Shown in pieces: positions 31,950 to 42,399 of a stretch of DNA of 64,000 bases. The notes beneath the pieces are model-generated. The model was given only the letters and a program-made list of their open reading frames with translations, ran no database searches and was not told the origin of the DNA. The stretch is from Rhipicephalus microplus (lineage: Eukaryota > Arthropoda > Arachnida > Ixodida > Ixodidae), in NCBI RefSeq assembly GCF_043290135.1, contig NC_134702.1, positions 192,666,491 through 192,730,490 of the forward strand. Direction: 5' to 3'. The stretch's first letter is position 1; every line of letters starts with the position of its first letter. The position numbers were made by a program, and so were the translations under genes.

Positions 31950-32028
31950 ATGAAAAAAACTTTATTTCAGTCCTGCAGGACGCGCTTAGCGCGTAGCGGG
32001 CGTCTCCCACGTAGGAACCGACAGAGAT
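31950..32028 (-). mobile_element. Very short 3-prime copy of the I-clade element
   Basis: About 79 bases matching 13168-13246 (last codons and 3-prime UTR of the I-clade element) with two substitutions and a slightly longer A run. It ends in AAAGTTTTTTT on the minus strand. It lies inside the older ORF1-endonuclease remnant. This is an extreme 5-prime truncation and shows the family has been active more than once here. Confidence 0.85.
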
Positions 32029-32329
32029 GCTGAATTTAGCCCCACAGCAACAATCCCGAAAAAAGGAAGCGCCGATTCTGTCTGAACTTTCTATCTCAAC
32101 CCACGCGGAGGATCAGAAAAAAATGGATGAATCAGAATGAAATAGACCAAGGTTCTAGGCGTCAGACGCGCATTGCACCTCCTGTGAATTGTCTTTGCCC
32201 AAGCTCGAAAACAAAAAAGGGCAACGCTTATGCTAGTGCACTTTTAAAGATAGTATTTTAGAAGCGGCGTTCCTAAAGTGATTCGTTCGTCAACATAGAT
32301 GCCTGGAAAGTAGTACAATGAAAAAGTAG

Positions 32330-32930
32330 GTGTTTGATTTTTGTTTCTGCTGAATTACTTTGCCTAATTACTCAATTATATCCCGATATAGTATTCTGAC
32401 GAGAAACCTGGCTTAACACTGCTAAGAATTATCATGTAAACCATCTTAGAGCATTTCGGCTAGGCCGTCCATCACTAGGAGGTAGTTTATTTATACTAGT
32501 CTATAATAAATTTTGCCACACAGCAAGCATAGCTCTTAAGCTTATGTCCTCAGACTGTGAAATTTTGGCAATAGACCTCATTCTGCCAAGGCACCACCCG
32601 TTTTTTCTTATAGGCACATATTTTCCTAAAGGTGTGCATATAGCTCAGCAATTGAATACTGCTTTAGCTCATTGCAGGAACGGATTCCTGCTGACTGGTG
32701 ATTTCAACTGACATCATGTTTCGTGGAGATTTTGCAGAGACCCTTTTTGTATCCTTCTGTGGGATCAGATAATTCATTGAAACCTTACCTGCCTAAATGG
32801 AAGACAGCCTACACTTACCCGCAGACGGACACGATCGGTATTAGATCTTACGTTTTGCAGCTCGAGTGTTTCAGTAAAATCTTTGAAAATAATTTATTTT
32901 GTTCAATTAGTGACTATCTTTCTGAATAAA
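32330..32930 (+). pseudogene. Endonuclease fragment of the same decayed non-LTR element
   Basis: Reading frame pieces: QLYPDIVF*RETWLN (the ETWL catalytic Glu), GRPSLGGSLFILVYNK, SSDCEILAIDL, FFLIGTYFPKG and FLLTGDFN (catalytic Asp-Asn). These follow the order of the APE-type endonuclease. Stops and an early end show it is dead; no RT follows. The last 200 bases are unassigned. Confidence 0.6.
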
Positions 32931-33120
32931 TCAGGAAATCATGTAGTGTTAAATTGTTTAATGGATAGAAAAATCATTCGTCAATTATGAAAAATGTAAA
33001 GTCTGTTTGCAATAAAATACTAGGGCAGTGTGAAGTGGTGAAAATAAGGATCTCGGCATAAATGTCTGCTCCGCATTGGAAAACTTGAACAACACTTCAG
33101 AATTTGTAATTACTTTGGCG

Positions 33121-34350
33121 TCAACCAAAAATGCCACGCTCATGATGCGCTGGCGGCCATTTCGGTAGCTTCGCTTATACTAAATTTGGTATTAGAAGAT
33201 GTGAATGGATAACGAAGGTATGATACTGGTGAAAACATGATAAACAACAGATGCATGTCATGTAACAACATGAATACTTGCTACGCTCATGATGAGCTCG
33301 CGGCCGTTTCGAAAGCTTTACACGTTCCAAACTCGGTAATTCGCGACGCGAACGAATGACATAGGTAAGTGACACATCCAAACATGATAACCACGACATG
33401 CGTGTCATGTACGAACATGACTACATGCCACACTCATGAAGTGCTCGCGGCCGTTTCGCTAGCTTCACAAATGCCAAATTTTGTATTACGTAACGTCAAT
33501 GGATGACGAAGGTATGTGATTGGTGCAAACATTATAATCATGAAATGTCTTTCATGTGAGAACATGTCTACGTGCCACAGTCAAGGCGCCAATGTATTTG
33601 GACGTGACGTGGTGCGCGTGGTCGCCGGCGTTCATTTATCGCTTGACGCCGACGTTGCGATGCCGGGCACCGGTTTTGCCATATATTCCCAGGCGTGCGC
33701 CGCACTGCGTTACTTTGACGCATGCGCGTTTCGGCGCGTCCTGCATCCGTCCGTCACGAAAAGTGGGAGACGCAGTGTTATCTCGGTAACGCGTCGGTGC
33801 GAATTTCGCGCCGGTTGCCGTCGGGCTGCAGCGACCGATGCTGGTCGCACCGATCGCGCCTGGCGTCAGTCTATACAGTGCTCGCGTTTTGCTAACGTAG
33901 CGTCACTGTGCCCAGTGTGCACGCGCGTCAACGCTACATTGTAGTACATTGGGCGCTTCATGAGGCGCTCGCAGACGTTTTGCTAGCTCCGCATATGCCA
34001 AATTTTATGTTACGTGACGTCAATAGATGACGAAATATAAAACAGGTGCAAACATGATAATCCTGACACGCATGTTAGGTATGAACATGGCAACACACCA
34101 CGCTAATAACGTGCTCGCGGACGTTTCGCTAGCTCCACATATACTAAATTTGGTATCGCATGATGACGTGAATAGTTGACGAAGGTAAACGCACGTCCAA
34201 ACATAGTAATAATGACATGAAAGTCATGTACGGCATCATTCATCTCCACCCGGTAACGCTGTGATGGTTTTAAAGTGACATATCAAACTTTCCTATTCGT
34301 GCTTCGCAGATCATTGATTCCCACGGTACATGGGATCCGCCAATTTTTTT
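33121..34350 (+). mobile_element. Large tandem-repeat element, copy B (with GC-rich module)
   Basis: Units marked by the GTTTCG.TAGC phrase lie near 33146, 33294, 33442, 33966 and 34112 (spacings 148, 148, 524, 146). The 524 spacing is one 150-bp unit plus the 374-bp GC-rich module. It ends with CGTGCTTCGCAGATC and hairpin TCCCA...TGGGA (34319-34335) then CCGCCAATTTTTTTT, as in copies C and D read in reverse. The GATA head is missing, so this copy is truncated at the left. Confidence 0.7.
33584..33957 (+). mobile_element. GC-rich module inside copy B (MITE-like insertion)
   Basis: 374 bp, far richer in CG dinucleotides than the host element. Left end AGGCGCCAATGTA and right end TACATTGGGCGCT are near-inverted. 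TCA occurs on both sides (33581-33583 and 33958-33960). Homologous modules at 39217-39601 and 50634-50981 sit in the same place of a unit. It encodes no recognisable protein. Confidence 0.6.
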
Positions 34351-34853
34351 TCCGGCCACGCGAAACTTTTTAATCTTATCCAATGTAGCTTACGCTACAA
34401 ATACAGTCAGGCACATTTCAGAACAAGATAACCTGAAGATCCTTAGGTTATTTGCTAAATTTTACCCTCTCCAACTACAAAGGAAGGGTTACCTAAATAA
34501 AGTGCCTCTTGGTGATTAGTTGAACAGATGATTTACACTGATTTAGAGGAGTTAGAAGCTCCTAGAGCACATGGTTTTTCTAAAACATTTTATGAGAATG
34601 ACATGCACCACCTAGTATATGGGATGACGTGGGATAATCTATCGGTTGGTTCGCGCTGTTTCCCGTCTTGCTTTCACCATCTTTTTGCTACTGCCTAAAT
34701 CATGAGCTCCCGCGAAGTGTTTGCTTTAGGAAATTCTTCATTTTCGCCAAGAGCAGATTTCCAAATGCAATGTAATTGCACGAAAACACAGATTATTGAA
34801 TATCAGCACAATCGAGCTCAGCGTCGCACTTAGTGGGAGAGTGAGAGAAAGGG
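34351..34853. other. No recognisable feature
   Basis: AT-rich flank between the tandem-repeat element and a SINE. Confidence 0.4.
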
Positions 34854-34869
34854 GGTTATTCATATCCGA

Positions 34870-35112
34870 TTGATTGATTGATATGTGGGGTTTAACGTCC
34901 CAAAACCACTATATGATTATGAGAGACGCCGTAGTGGAGGGCTCCGGAAATTTAGACCACCTGCGGTTCTTTAATGTGCACCCAAATCTGAGCACACGGG
35001 CCTACAACATTTCCGCCTCCATCGGAAATGCAGCCGCCGCAGCCGGGATCCGAACCCGCGCCCTGCGGGTCAGCAGCCGAGTATCTTAGCCACTAGACCA
35101 CCGCGGCGGGGC
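34870..35112 (-). repeat. Ruka-type SINE, full length, with target duplication
   Basis: The minus strand starts CGCCCCGCCGCGGTGGTCTAG, with B box GGTTCGGATCC, body and TTGGGACGTTAAACCCC tail, then (ATCA)n. GGTTATTCATAT flanks both sides (34854-34865 and 35113-35124), extending to 16 bases with one mismatch. Confidence 0.9.
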
Positions 35113-35351
35113 GGTTATTCATATTCGAAAATCTTAAGAGATTTTAACGGCACCCACATAAGAGCTACACCTCTGAGCTCATGTTCATGTGTTCAACGAA
35201 TGTATTTTCCTATGCTCTGTTTCCTACATCAAAGTGATGCTGTGAAGGCTAGCAAGAATTCTTGCAATCAATGCGTTCACAATAAGTAATAGTAGGATTA
35301 TTTTTGCATCTCAGACATGATGATGATTTATTTTCTTCTTTTTGCTTCGTG

Positions 35352-35590
35352 GCCCCGCCGTGGTGGTCTAGTGGCTAAGGTACTCGGCTGATGACCCACA
35401 GGTAGCGGGTTCGAATCCCGGTTGCGGCGGCTGCATTTCCGACGGAGGCGGAAATGTTCTAGGCGTGTGCTCAGATTTGGGTGCACGGTAAAGATTCCCA
35501 GGTGGTAGAAATTTTCGGAGCCCTCCACTACGGCGTCTCTCATATTCATATGGTGGTTTTGGGACGTTAAACCCCACTTATCAATCAATC
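35352..35590 (+). repeat. Ruka-type SINE, full length
   Basis: CCCCGCCGTGGTGGTCTAGTGG, perfect B box GGTTCGAATCC, body CAGATTTGGGTGCACG and tail TTGGGACGTTAAACCCC followed by TCAATCAATC. It is 240 bp downstream of an oppositely oriented copy (34870-35112), so the two could form an inverted pair. A clear target duplication was not found. Confidence 0.9.
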
Positions 35591-36418
35591 TTTCTGTTTT
35601 GTGCCTCGGGGATAAAAGCGCCCTGTTATACGGCTTGTCTTGGGTTCTTATTTCTTGATGTTTTACTTGTAGCCTTTCACGACGCTCTGCAAGCACGTTT
35701 GTTCTCGTCTCGCACGAGCGTTTACAACGACGGAAGCTAGGCGCGAGACGCGCGAAGTCCCGCATGTTTCTGACCAAACTTCTTGCATAACTTTCACAGC
35801 ATTGCACCTGATGTGAGAAACGGAGTATAGGTACAACTGTCAGCATAGCCGTGAACACGAGGGGGACACGGCAAGTGCGCCCCGCTCCCCCAACCTGTCG
35901 CCTAATAGTCGTTGCGAGAAGTCCGTCTCATACTATTGTCCCTAGATGTCGCCCATACAATGCATTGACGGAGAGAGGGGCGCTGTTATTGATCATTGAG
36001 TCCCCTTCGAAGGGGAACCCTCCGAACGCGAATATACACCCGACGACGCCAGCGATGCCAAAATTATCAATAAGAGTTTCCTAGCACCCTGGGGTCACTC
36101 AAGGGTATTTATAAAGCAAGATATATAGCCAAAACATGCAGTGGCTGCTTAAGGTATAGTTATTTGCTAATTTTCCTCATTGTATCGATTATCGAGTTTG
36201 CGTAGCGTAAACTGTGCACGTGTTGAAACTTTTACATGCTATCCAAGATTTATTTCTTTTCTGCTATAGGCACCCGGCAATGCAGTTTACGAGATCTGAT
36301 GGTAGCGCCAGATTACAAAGCCTAGCGAGAAAAGCACAGCAAAACCGAGTCTTCTAATGCGTAGCCTAGTAGACGCAGCAAAAGCGAATTTGCACGTGCA
36401 TATCATTTTCTTTTTTAG
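35591..36418. other. No recognised gene; GC-rich patch at 35660-36050
   Basis: The patch has several CG-rich phrases but no frame with a recognisable product. It precedes the candidate exon at 36419 and could be intronic. Confidence 0.35.
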
Positions 36419-36654
36419 TTGTGAGCAAGGGAGTCACGGCTGAATATGTAAGCTCCCAGGAGGCGTTCTTGGATTACGTGCCAAAAAGGGCACTGACACT
36501 TCAGCGTGTCACTGTGTTCAGCGAGCGTTCCATTTTCTTAGTATCCCTGGCGGTCGGTACCAACAATGCTGAGACGGCGGCCCAAAGAGCTTCGTCACGC
36601 CCTCTGGGCCACTGTCGGGTGCCTATGTATCAGTTGCCATTCACTGAATAAAGC
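36419..36654 (+). CDS. Candidate terminal exon with poly(A) signal, unknown protein
   Basis: A strong polypyrimidine tract and acceptor (CATTTTCTTTTTTAG, ending 36418) precede a frame open for 77 codons (VSKGVTAEYVSSQEAFLDYV...PMYQLPFTE). The stop TAA (36649-36651) overlaps AATAAA (36648-36653). A frame maintained exactly from an acceptor to a stop inside a poly(A) signal is suggestive of a compact last exon. I do not recognise the protein and found no matching upstream exon, so chance remains possible. Confidence 0.35.
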
Positions 36655-36958
36655 TAAATACAATTAAATTGGTGATTTTCGTATGTACAATGAACACTCG
36701 AAAAAAAAACAGAAGCTGTTGTAATACAATCATGCAAGTGAAACTATTACGGGCGTAGATACATGTGTCAACGAGAATACAGGGCACTGAATATCATGTG
36801 TAGCAATATTTCTGTGTTTCTTCTTCCTTCAGGGCCATATCGTTTTATTGTAAAAGAGGCGTAGCAGAAAAGTCTGCCTGCGAAAACGACGTGATGTCTC
36901 AAGATTTGGACGATCGGTAAATATAGAGAAGAGGCTCCATACCAAATAAATGTTTTAG
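36655..36958. other. No recognisable feature
   Basis: AT-rich sequence between the candidate exon and a SINE; A run at 36700-36710. Confidence 0.4.
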
Positions 36959-36968
36959 TTTTCTTTCT

Positions 36969-37213
36969 TGCCTCACCGTGGTAGTCTAGTGACCAAGAAG
37001 GTACTCGGCTGCTGACCAACAGGTAGCGGGAACAAATCCCGGCGGTGGCAGCTGCATTTCTGATAGCGAGGGACATGTTGTAGGCCCGTGTGCTCAGATT
37101 TGTGTGGACGTTAGAGAACCCTAGTGGGTCGAAATTTCCTGAGCTCTCCTCTGTGGCATCTCTCGTAGTCGTATGGTGATTTTGGGACGTTAAACCCTAC
37201 ATATAAATCAATA
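36969..37213 (+). repeat. Ruka-type SINE, diverged, with target duplication
   Basis: The head GTAGTCTAGTGACCAAGAAGG has a 3-base insertion and the B box is damaged (GGGAACAAATCCC). The tail TTTGGGACGTTAAACCC is preserved. TTTTCTTTCT flanks both sides (36959-36968 and 37214-37223). This is the oldest-looking full-length copy. Confidence 0.8.
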
Positions 37214-37223
37214 TTTTCTTTCT

Positions 37224-37904
37224 CAATTTATTTCCTAGCAAGCATGAGCATGTCGGCGTTTCTAAAGAAATTGGAACGCATAACTTTTCTGGGAAGGAGA
37301 CAGTTACGGAATCCAGTTTTGTGGGTTATGCTTTCGCTATATCAGCAGCAATGCACCTATTTGATCTGGAAAGTTGTGGATTTTTTGTATATTGACTTAC
37401 AGGCACCGTCGACAAGTTTGTCATTTAGGTTGCCGCAACGCGTATCTTTGAAAAAATAAAATGGCATATTCTACATACCTTAATCATCGAAATTATGCGA
37501 AGCATGCGTAGGGAAGGCGACCACGTTAGAATTTTTATATGCAACGGGCCATGAAATGACCCTAAATATATGTACAAATCTTGCACGCACAGACACACGT
37601 TGCAGGTGTTTGTATAATCAGTTTTTTGCACTGGCGCAATGATGTCAACGGAGAACATGAGTATCAGCAACACCAGAAGCGATAAGCTGATATGAGGTGC
37701 TGGTCCTCGCGAGGATGGTGCTCCTGAACGCTCTTACATAAATCGACTACAGCGCATGGTACCTAACTACAATTCACGTTAAGCCGACGTCACGACTGTT
37801 TCGTGGGGCTAGATGTGTACTCATGATATGATTATATAGCCAGCACGGCAACCAGAATTGACTTTTGATGGACATTAGGGTCTACTTAAAAAGTGGTTCT
37901 GAGA
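37224..37904. other. No recognisable feature
   Basis: Mixed sequence, short frames only. Confidence 0.4.
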
Positions 37905-37990
37905 CCTGGCGTGGCCTCTTGGCAGAATGATTGATTGCTATGTATAATACTCGGGTGCATTTTCTGCTGAGACCTTGACATTTATTCTTT
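37905..37990 (+). repeat. tRNA-Gly-like SINE copy
   Basis: ACCTGGCGTGGCCTCTTGGCAGAATG...ATGTATAATACTCGGGTGCATTTTC followed by GACATTTATTC. The order and tail match 4492-4590. A and B boxes are degenerate. Confidence 0.45.
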
Positions 37991-38290
37991 GCATTCGTCC
38001 GACATGCCTTGCCGATGCCAACTTTTTCTTAACGCTGACTTGTTAAACTGCTCCTATGTCTTCTCGTCGTTGCTGAATAAATTCCAAGTTTCGATCATCT
38101 GTGGCACACACCCGCTTACAAGTGGCTCATACCCGCCCACAAGTTTGTGCCATCTCTAGTGGAAGATGTTTTACATCGTGCGTGGCGGGATTATGAAAGT
38201 AATCATCTCTTGACTATCGCGTGATATTCAAGAGTTATTTTATCCTCCTATACTAGTTTTGGTTCACGCAATTATGAGAGCACCCAGACC

Positions 38291-38298
38291 TAGGCGAC

Positions 38299-38375
<77 letters not shown>

Positions 38376-38440
38376 TGATAGATAGGCACGCTGACAAACG
38401 CCAAAAGTGCTTGCGGTACGCAACCAAGCGCTTCGCATCG
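38291..38440 (-). repeat. Head fragment of the GATA/tandem-repeat family
   Basis: (GATA)n at 38302-38385, then AGGCACGCTGACAAACGCC...AAGCGCTTCGCATCGG. The end GCTTCGCAT (38430-38438) and the order GATA tract, about 45 bases, GCTTCGCAT match the right end of copy C (40497-40600). No tandem units are attached. Confidence 0.5.
38302..38385. repeat. (GATA)n microsatellite
   Basis: About 20 GATA units with one GATT variant near the right end. Translating it gives an artificial IYLS/SIYL repeat frame, which is not a gene. Confidence 0.95.
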
Positions 38441-38829
38441 GAAATGTTCGTCTGTGCTACAGTATATGTATCAGCACAATTTTTTTTCATATGGCCAGTC
38501 TCATGCTGGTCGAAGTCAGGTTATTCTTCGTTGACCATACAGGCTTACTCTGAAATTCTCGCCAATTACAAGATTTGAGAACATCCACCAAAAATGCGGA
38601 CGTAGAAGTGCGATCTGCTTGGCAATATTTCTGCAAATTACTGTGCCAGTTTCTTGAAGTGGTGAAGGGACAAAAGATGTACCAGAAGAGACTGTGAGCA
38701 TCGAACCATTGGTACGAATGCCAAATTATTGACCAATAGTCGGCTCAGAGCTGACGGTTCTTCATTGTATTCTGTGGTACTTTTGTATTTTGTCGAGTAT
38801 GTGAAACATGCAAAGCAAGAAAGAAAAAA
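38441..38829. other. No recognisable feature
   Basis: Mixed sequence between the GATA fragment and copy C; A run at 38822-38830. Confidence 0.4.
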
Positions 38830-39216
38830 AAATGGCATATCCCACGTACAGTGAGAATCGATGATATGCGAAACTCAATCCAGAAATGTTTATATGTAAC
38901 TTCAAATCAGCAGAACTTTACGAGGTAGAGGTAAATGATGCCGCACATGACTTCCATGTTATGATTTTATGTTTGAATGTGTCGTTCACCTTCGTCATCT
39001 GTTCATGTCACGTGATATCAAGTTTAGTATACGTGGAGTTAGAGAAACGGCCACGACGAGCACGGTATGAGCATGGTATGTTGTCATGTTCCTACATGAC
39101 ACGCGTGTCAGGATTATCAAGTTTGCAACAGATATATATTTCGTCATCCATTCACGTCACATAACGCCAAATTTGGTATATGTGGTGGTATCAAAACGGC
39201 TGCGAGCGCATCATGA

Positions 39217-39601
39217 AGGGCTCCTTATACTCCAATGTAGCATTGACGTGCGCGCACGTTGGGCAGAGTGACGCTACAGTCACGAAACGCGAACACTCTA
39301 TAGTATGACGTCAGGCGCGACCAGCGTCCGTCGGCGCGGCGTGACGGCAACCGGCGCAAAATGCAACATGCTCAATTTCGACCCCATGCATTAGCCGGAG
39401 AACACACACTGCGTCTCCCTCTTTTTGTGACGGAGAGACGCCGGACGCGCTGAAACACGCATGCGTCAAATCACCGCCCTGCGGCGAATGCCCGTGAGTA
39501 TATGGCAAGACCAGCACCTGGCGTTGCAACGCCGGCCTGACGCGTCCTAATGAACGCCGGCGAGCACGCGCACCTCGTCACGTCAAAATGTACTGGCGCC
39601 T
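39217..39601 (-). mobile_element. GC-rich module inside copy C
   Basis: 385 bp, TGA on both sides (39214-39216 and 39602-39604). Ends read AGGGCTCCTTATACTCC and TACTGGCGCCT. It matches the modules in copies B and D (for example ATGTAGC[G/A]TTGACG and ACGTCAAAATGTA at the ends), with different indels. Confidence 0.6.
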
Positions 39602-40494
39602 TGAGTGTGGCATGTAGTATTGTGCTCACATGACACGCATCTCGTTATTATCATGTTTGCACTAGTCACATACCTTCGTCATCCATTGGCATCACGTAAT
39701 TCTATATTTGGCATAGGTGAAACACGCGAAACGGTCGCGAGCGCATCATCAGTGTCGCATGTAGTCATGTTGTTGCATGACACGCTTGTCTTGATTATTA
39801 TGTTTGGATGTGTCATTTACCTATTTTGTCCGTTCGCATCGCATAATACCGAGTTTGGTACATGTGAAGCTAACGAAACATGCACGAGCGCATCATGAGT
39901 GTAACATGTAGTCATGTTATTCCATGACATGAATCTCATGTATATCATTTTTGCACCAGTATCATACCTTCGTCATCTATTCACGTCCCGTATTAGCAAT
40001 TTTTGTGTAAGTGAAGCTAGCGAAATGACTGACAGCGCATCGTGAACGTGGCATGTAGTCATGTTGTTACATGACACGCATGTCGTGATTATCATGTTCG
40101 CACAAGTCACACAGCTTCGTAATCCATTCACGTACTGTACTACCAAGTTTGGTATATGTGACGGTAGCGAAACGGCCACGAGTGCATCATGAGCGTGACA
40201 TGTAGTCATGTTGTTACAAGACATCCATGTCATGATTTTCATGTTAGGTGCTGTCACTTGCGTTCGCCATGCAATCATACCATACCAACCAGTTTTGCAA
40301 CATGTCATGTGAATGAAACCACCGCAAGAGCTGCAGGACACAAAAAGTATATCATAACATTCATGTTATACACGTTATAATTTTTATGTTATGACTAGTC
40401 AAACATGTTGTTTATACAGTCATGTTACTCCATACCAAGGTTGGTATCAATATCATTATCGAAATGGCCAGGAGAGCTAGAAGCCGTAAGCGGC

Positions 40495-40496
<2 letters not shown>

Positions 40497-40560
<64 letters not shown>

Positions 40561-40561
40561 C
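40497..40561. repeat. (GATA)n microsatellite
   Basis: About 16 GATA units in the head of copy C. Confidence 0.95.
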
Positions 40562-40739
40562 GCGCAAAGTCACCAAAGTTCGCTAAGAAACGCTTCGCAT
40601 TAAAAAAATTTGTCCTCTCTAAAGCAGCACTACATACATATCATTCGCAAGGCATGTCAGCGTACTTCCTTATACAATTTCAAACCTCACAGGCATAAAA
40701 AAACTCAAAAGAACGCGCAAAACACGAGCAGCCTAACCA

Positions 40740-40934
40740 CGAAGAGAGAGAAACGTCTTCATTCACAAAATCGTAGAGGAGGAGGGCCTGGGAGGAACCC
40801 TTAGTCCAAGGTTTCTAGGACGACTCTAGCGACGAGCCGGGCCCGCTGTATCAGAGCTCGGAGGACCTCGGGAGGTCCATCGTGGAGAGCATCATCCCAA
40901 AGCTCCTCGCTACGTAAAGGGTGAAGGAAAGCAG
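40740..40934 (-). pseudogene. C-terminal tail and 3-prime UTR of a non-LTR retrotransposon
   Basis: Minus strand ELWDDALHDGPPEVLRALIQ continues RARLVARVVLETLD and stops at TAA 40803-40801, followed by a short 3-prime UTR (GGGTTCCTCCCAGGCCCTCC). I recognise this as a C-terminal signature of a tick LINE family; only about 40 codons remain. Confidence 0.5.
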
Positions 40935-41110
40935 GTAAAGAAGAAGAAGAAGAAGAATTAGGAGGAGGAGGAAGAGGAGGAGATGATGTTTAATGAGAAG
41001 AAGGGGGAGAGGTCGGCCTTGAAAACGAGTTTCTGACCCGCTACTCCCCACGGGGGTAAGGAGAAAAGAAAAAAAGAGGGGTGAAAGAGAGTAAGGTGAG
41101 GGGTGATTGT
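40935..41110 (-). repeat. 3-prime UTR remnant of another LINE, with purine/pyrimidine tail
   Basis: Minus strand CTTACCCCCGTGGGGAGTAGCGGGTCAG...AAGGCCGACCTCTCCCCC, then TAAACATCATCTCC and (CCT)n/(CTT)n. The form is that of a LINE 3-prime end adjoining the fragment at 40740-40934. Confidence 0.4.
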
Positions 41111-41332
41111 GGTATAGCACGATAAGTCACTGCACAAAATGTCTCATTCGATGTAGTACACGCACAAAAGTCGCTACATTATCATATTCTTTAAGGATGG
41201 GAATCGAAACTTGTCTTGCTTAGAAATGCGAGCAGGCCCTTTAAACTGCGTTAAGCATGATCCACACGTTCGCAAGCACCCAAAAGTTTCTCTTCCGAAA
41301 AGGGTCGGAAGTCTAGGTCATCTGTGAGGCAC

Positions 41333-41990
41333 TTAATTAAGAGAGTGTGTTTCAACTGCGTATAAAGGGCACACAGGCAGGAAGTGTACAATAGTTTCTG
41401 TTGTGTTACACCAATTGCAGTTAGGATTTCGCTCTTGTCCTATCATGCATAAGTATCGTCCCATGTATAGAACACCCAGCTGCAGTTTATGTAGTAGCGT
41501 TTCTTGGTCTCTCCTTAGTCGGATCGGAAGGCGAAAACACGACAAAAGACAAGCCTGTAAATGCGCTTGTGGTGATAATCCGGATCATTCTATAGTCCTT
41601 GCATAGATGTCGTCATACCTTTAGACATCAAGGCATTGATGTCGTATCGGGAAAAACGACTCGTTATCACTTCGCCACTAGTGTGCGCCATTTTCGCTTC
41701 TGCATCAGCTTGTTCATTCCCAGCTATGCTACAATGACCAGGAATTCATTGCAACGCAACGGTATGTCCGCATTGAAAAGCCTCATTCAACATATTCATT
41801 AGGTCACACCGAAGAGGACTGTATGCAGTGTCTTGTTTCACATGGTTTCTAATTAGCTTAAGGGTCGGCTTGGAGTCGAAAAATAATGTCTATTTCACTA
41901 GACTCTGCTGTAAACTGCATCACGCTGCTTGTCGGATGCCAGTCAGTTCAGTGGGCGTAGATGATGTCTGGTGTGCTATTTTGAAGCGTT
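41333..41990 (-). pseudogene. RNase H domain and zinc-finger tail of the decayed I-clade element
   Basis: The minus strand near 41700-41760 reads LQ*IPGHCSIAGNEQADAEAK, the RNase H GH...GNE.AD signature with Trp changed to a stop. FFDSKPTLKLIRNH precedes it (catalytic Asp). The tail LRRDQETLLHKLQLGVLYMG continues to CNWCNTTETIVHFLPVCP (zinc-finger) and a TAA at about 41333. Confidence 0.75.
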
Positions 41991-42399
41991 GAGTGATTCC
42001 CATTTGAGGCACAGTGAAAGCTGTTGCTGAGGAGGTCTGCGTGATAGAGCCATCTGCAAAGATGTGTAGTGTATATCTGTACGTATAGTCAATATACGAC
42101 AAAGTATAGTCAATATACGTCAATATACCAACTGCAGGTGAAGACCAGCAGTTGGCATTTTTGAGTTTTTTTATTCTTGGGATCGAAAGTCGCACGAACG
42201 GCTAAGGAATCGTCCAGAGTGGTATGTCGGAGATAACATGTGGTACATAATTTGAAGGCAGCAGATCTCGGTGCGACATAATGGCTTCTGAAAATGCAGC
42301 ATTGGGTCGTGTGTGAAAAGTGTCTCCCAGTGGATGGTCTCGATGGCTTGTCAGTAGCCTCAGATGTACTCGTAGTGGTTCGTGTTGAAGATAAACACG

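Larger units (their letters stand above)
38830..40607 (-). mobile_element. Large tandem-repeat element, copy C (most complete)
   Basis: Read on plus: A run, ATGGCATA, imperfect hairpin TCCCAC-GTACA-GTGAGA (38839-38855), ATGCGAAAC (38865-38873), tandem units with markers near 39040, 39190, 39725, 39865, 40015 and 40163, the GC-rich module at 39217-39601, the conserved head region (CGAAATGGCCAGGAGAGCTAG, 40461-40481), (GATA)n, then GCTTCGCAT (40592-40600) and an A run. The ends ATGCGAA...TTCGCAT are inverted. There is no coding capacity. The layout (short inverted ends, microsatellite, about 145-bp tandem array, hairpin) resembles HINE/DINE-1 Helentron derivatives; this classification is inference. 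Confidence 0.7.

Noticed and set aside
35328..35858. 176-codon minus-strand frame
   Set aside because: Its central part is the reverse complement of a Ruka SINE.
38253..38490. Open frames encoding IYLSIYLS repeats
   Set aside because: They are translations of a (GATA)n microsatellite.
33121..40607. CRISPR-like arrays from regularly spaced repeats
   Set aside because: Units of about 145 bp are contiguous and diverged, without short identical repeats and unique spacers; sequence is eukaryotic with SINEs.
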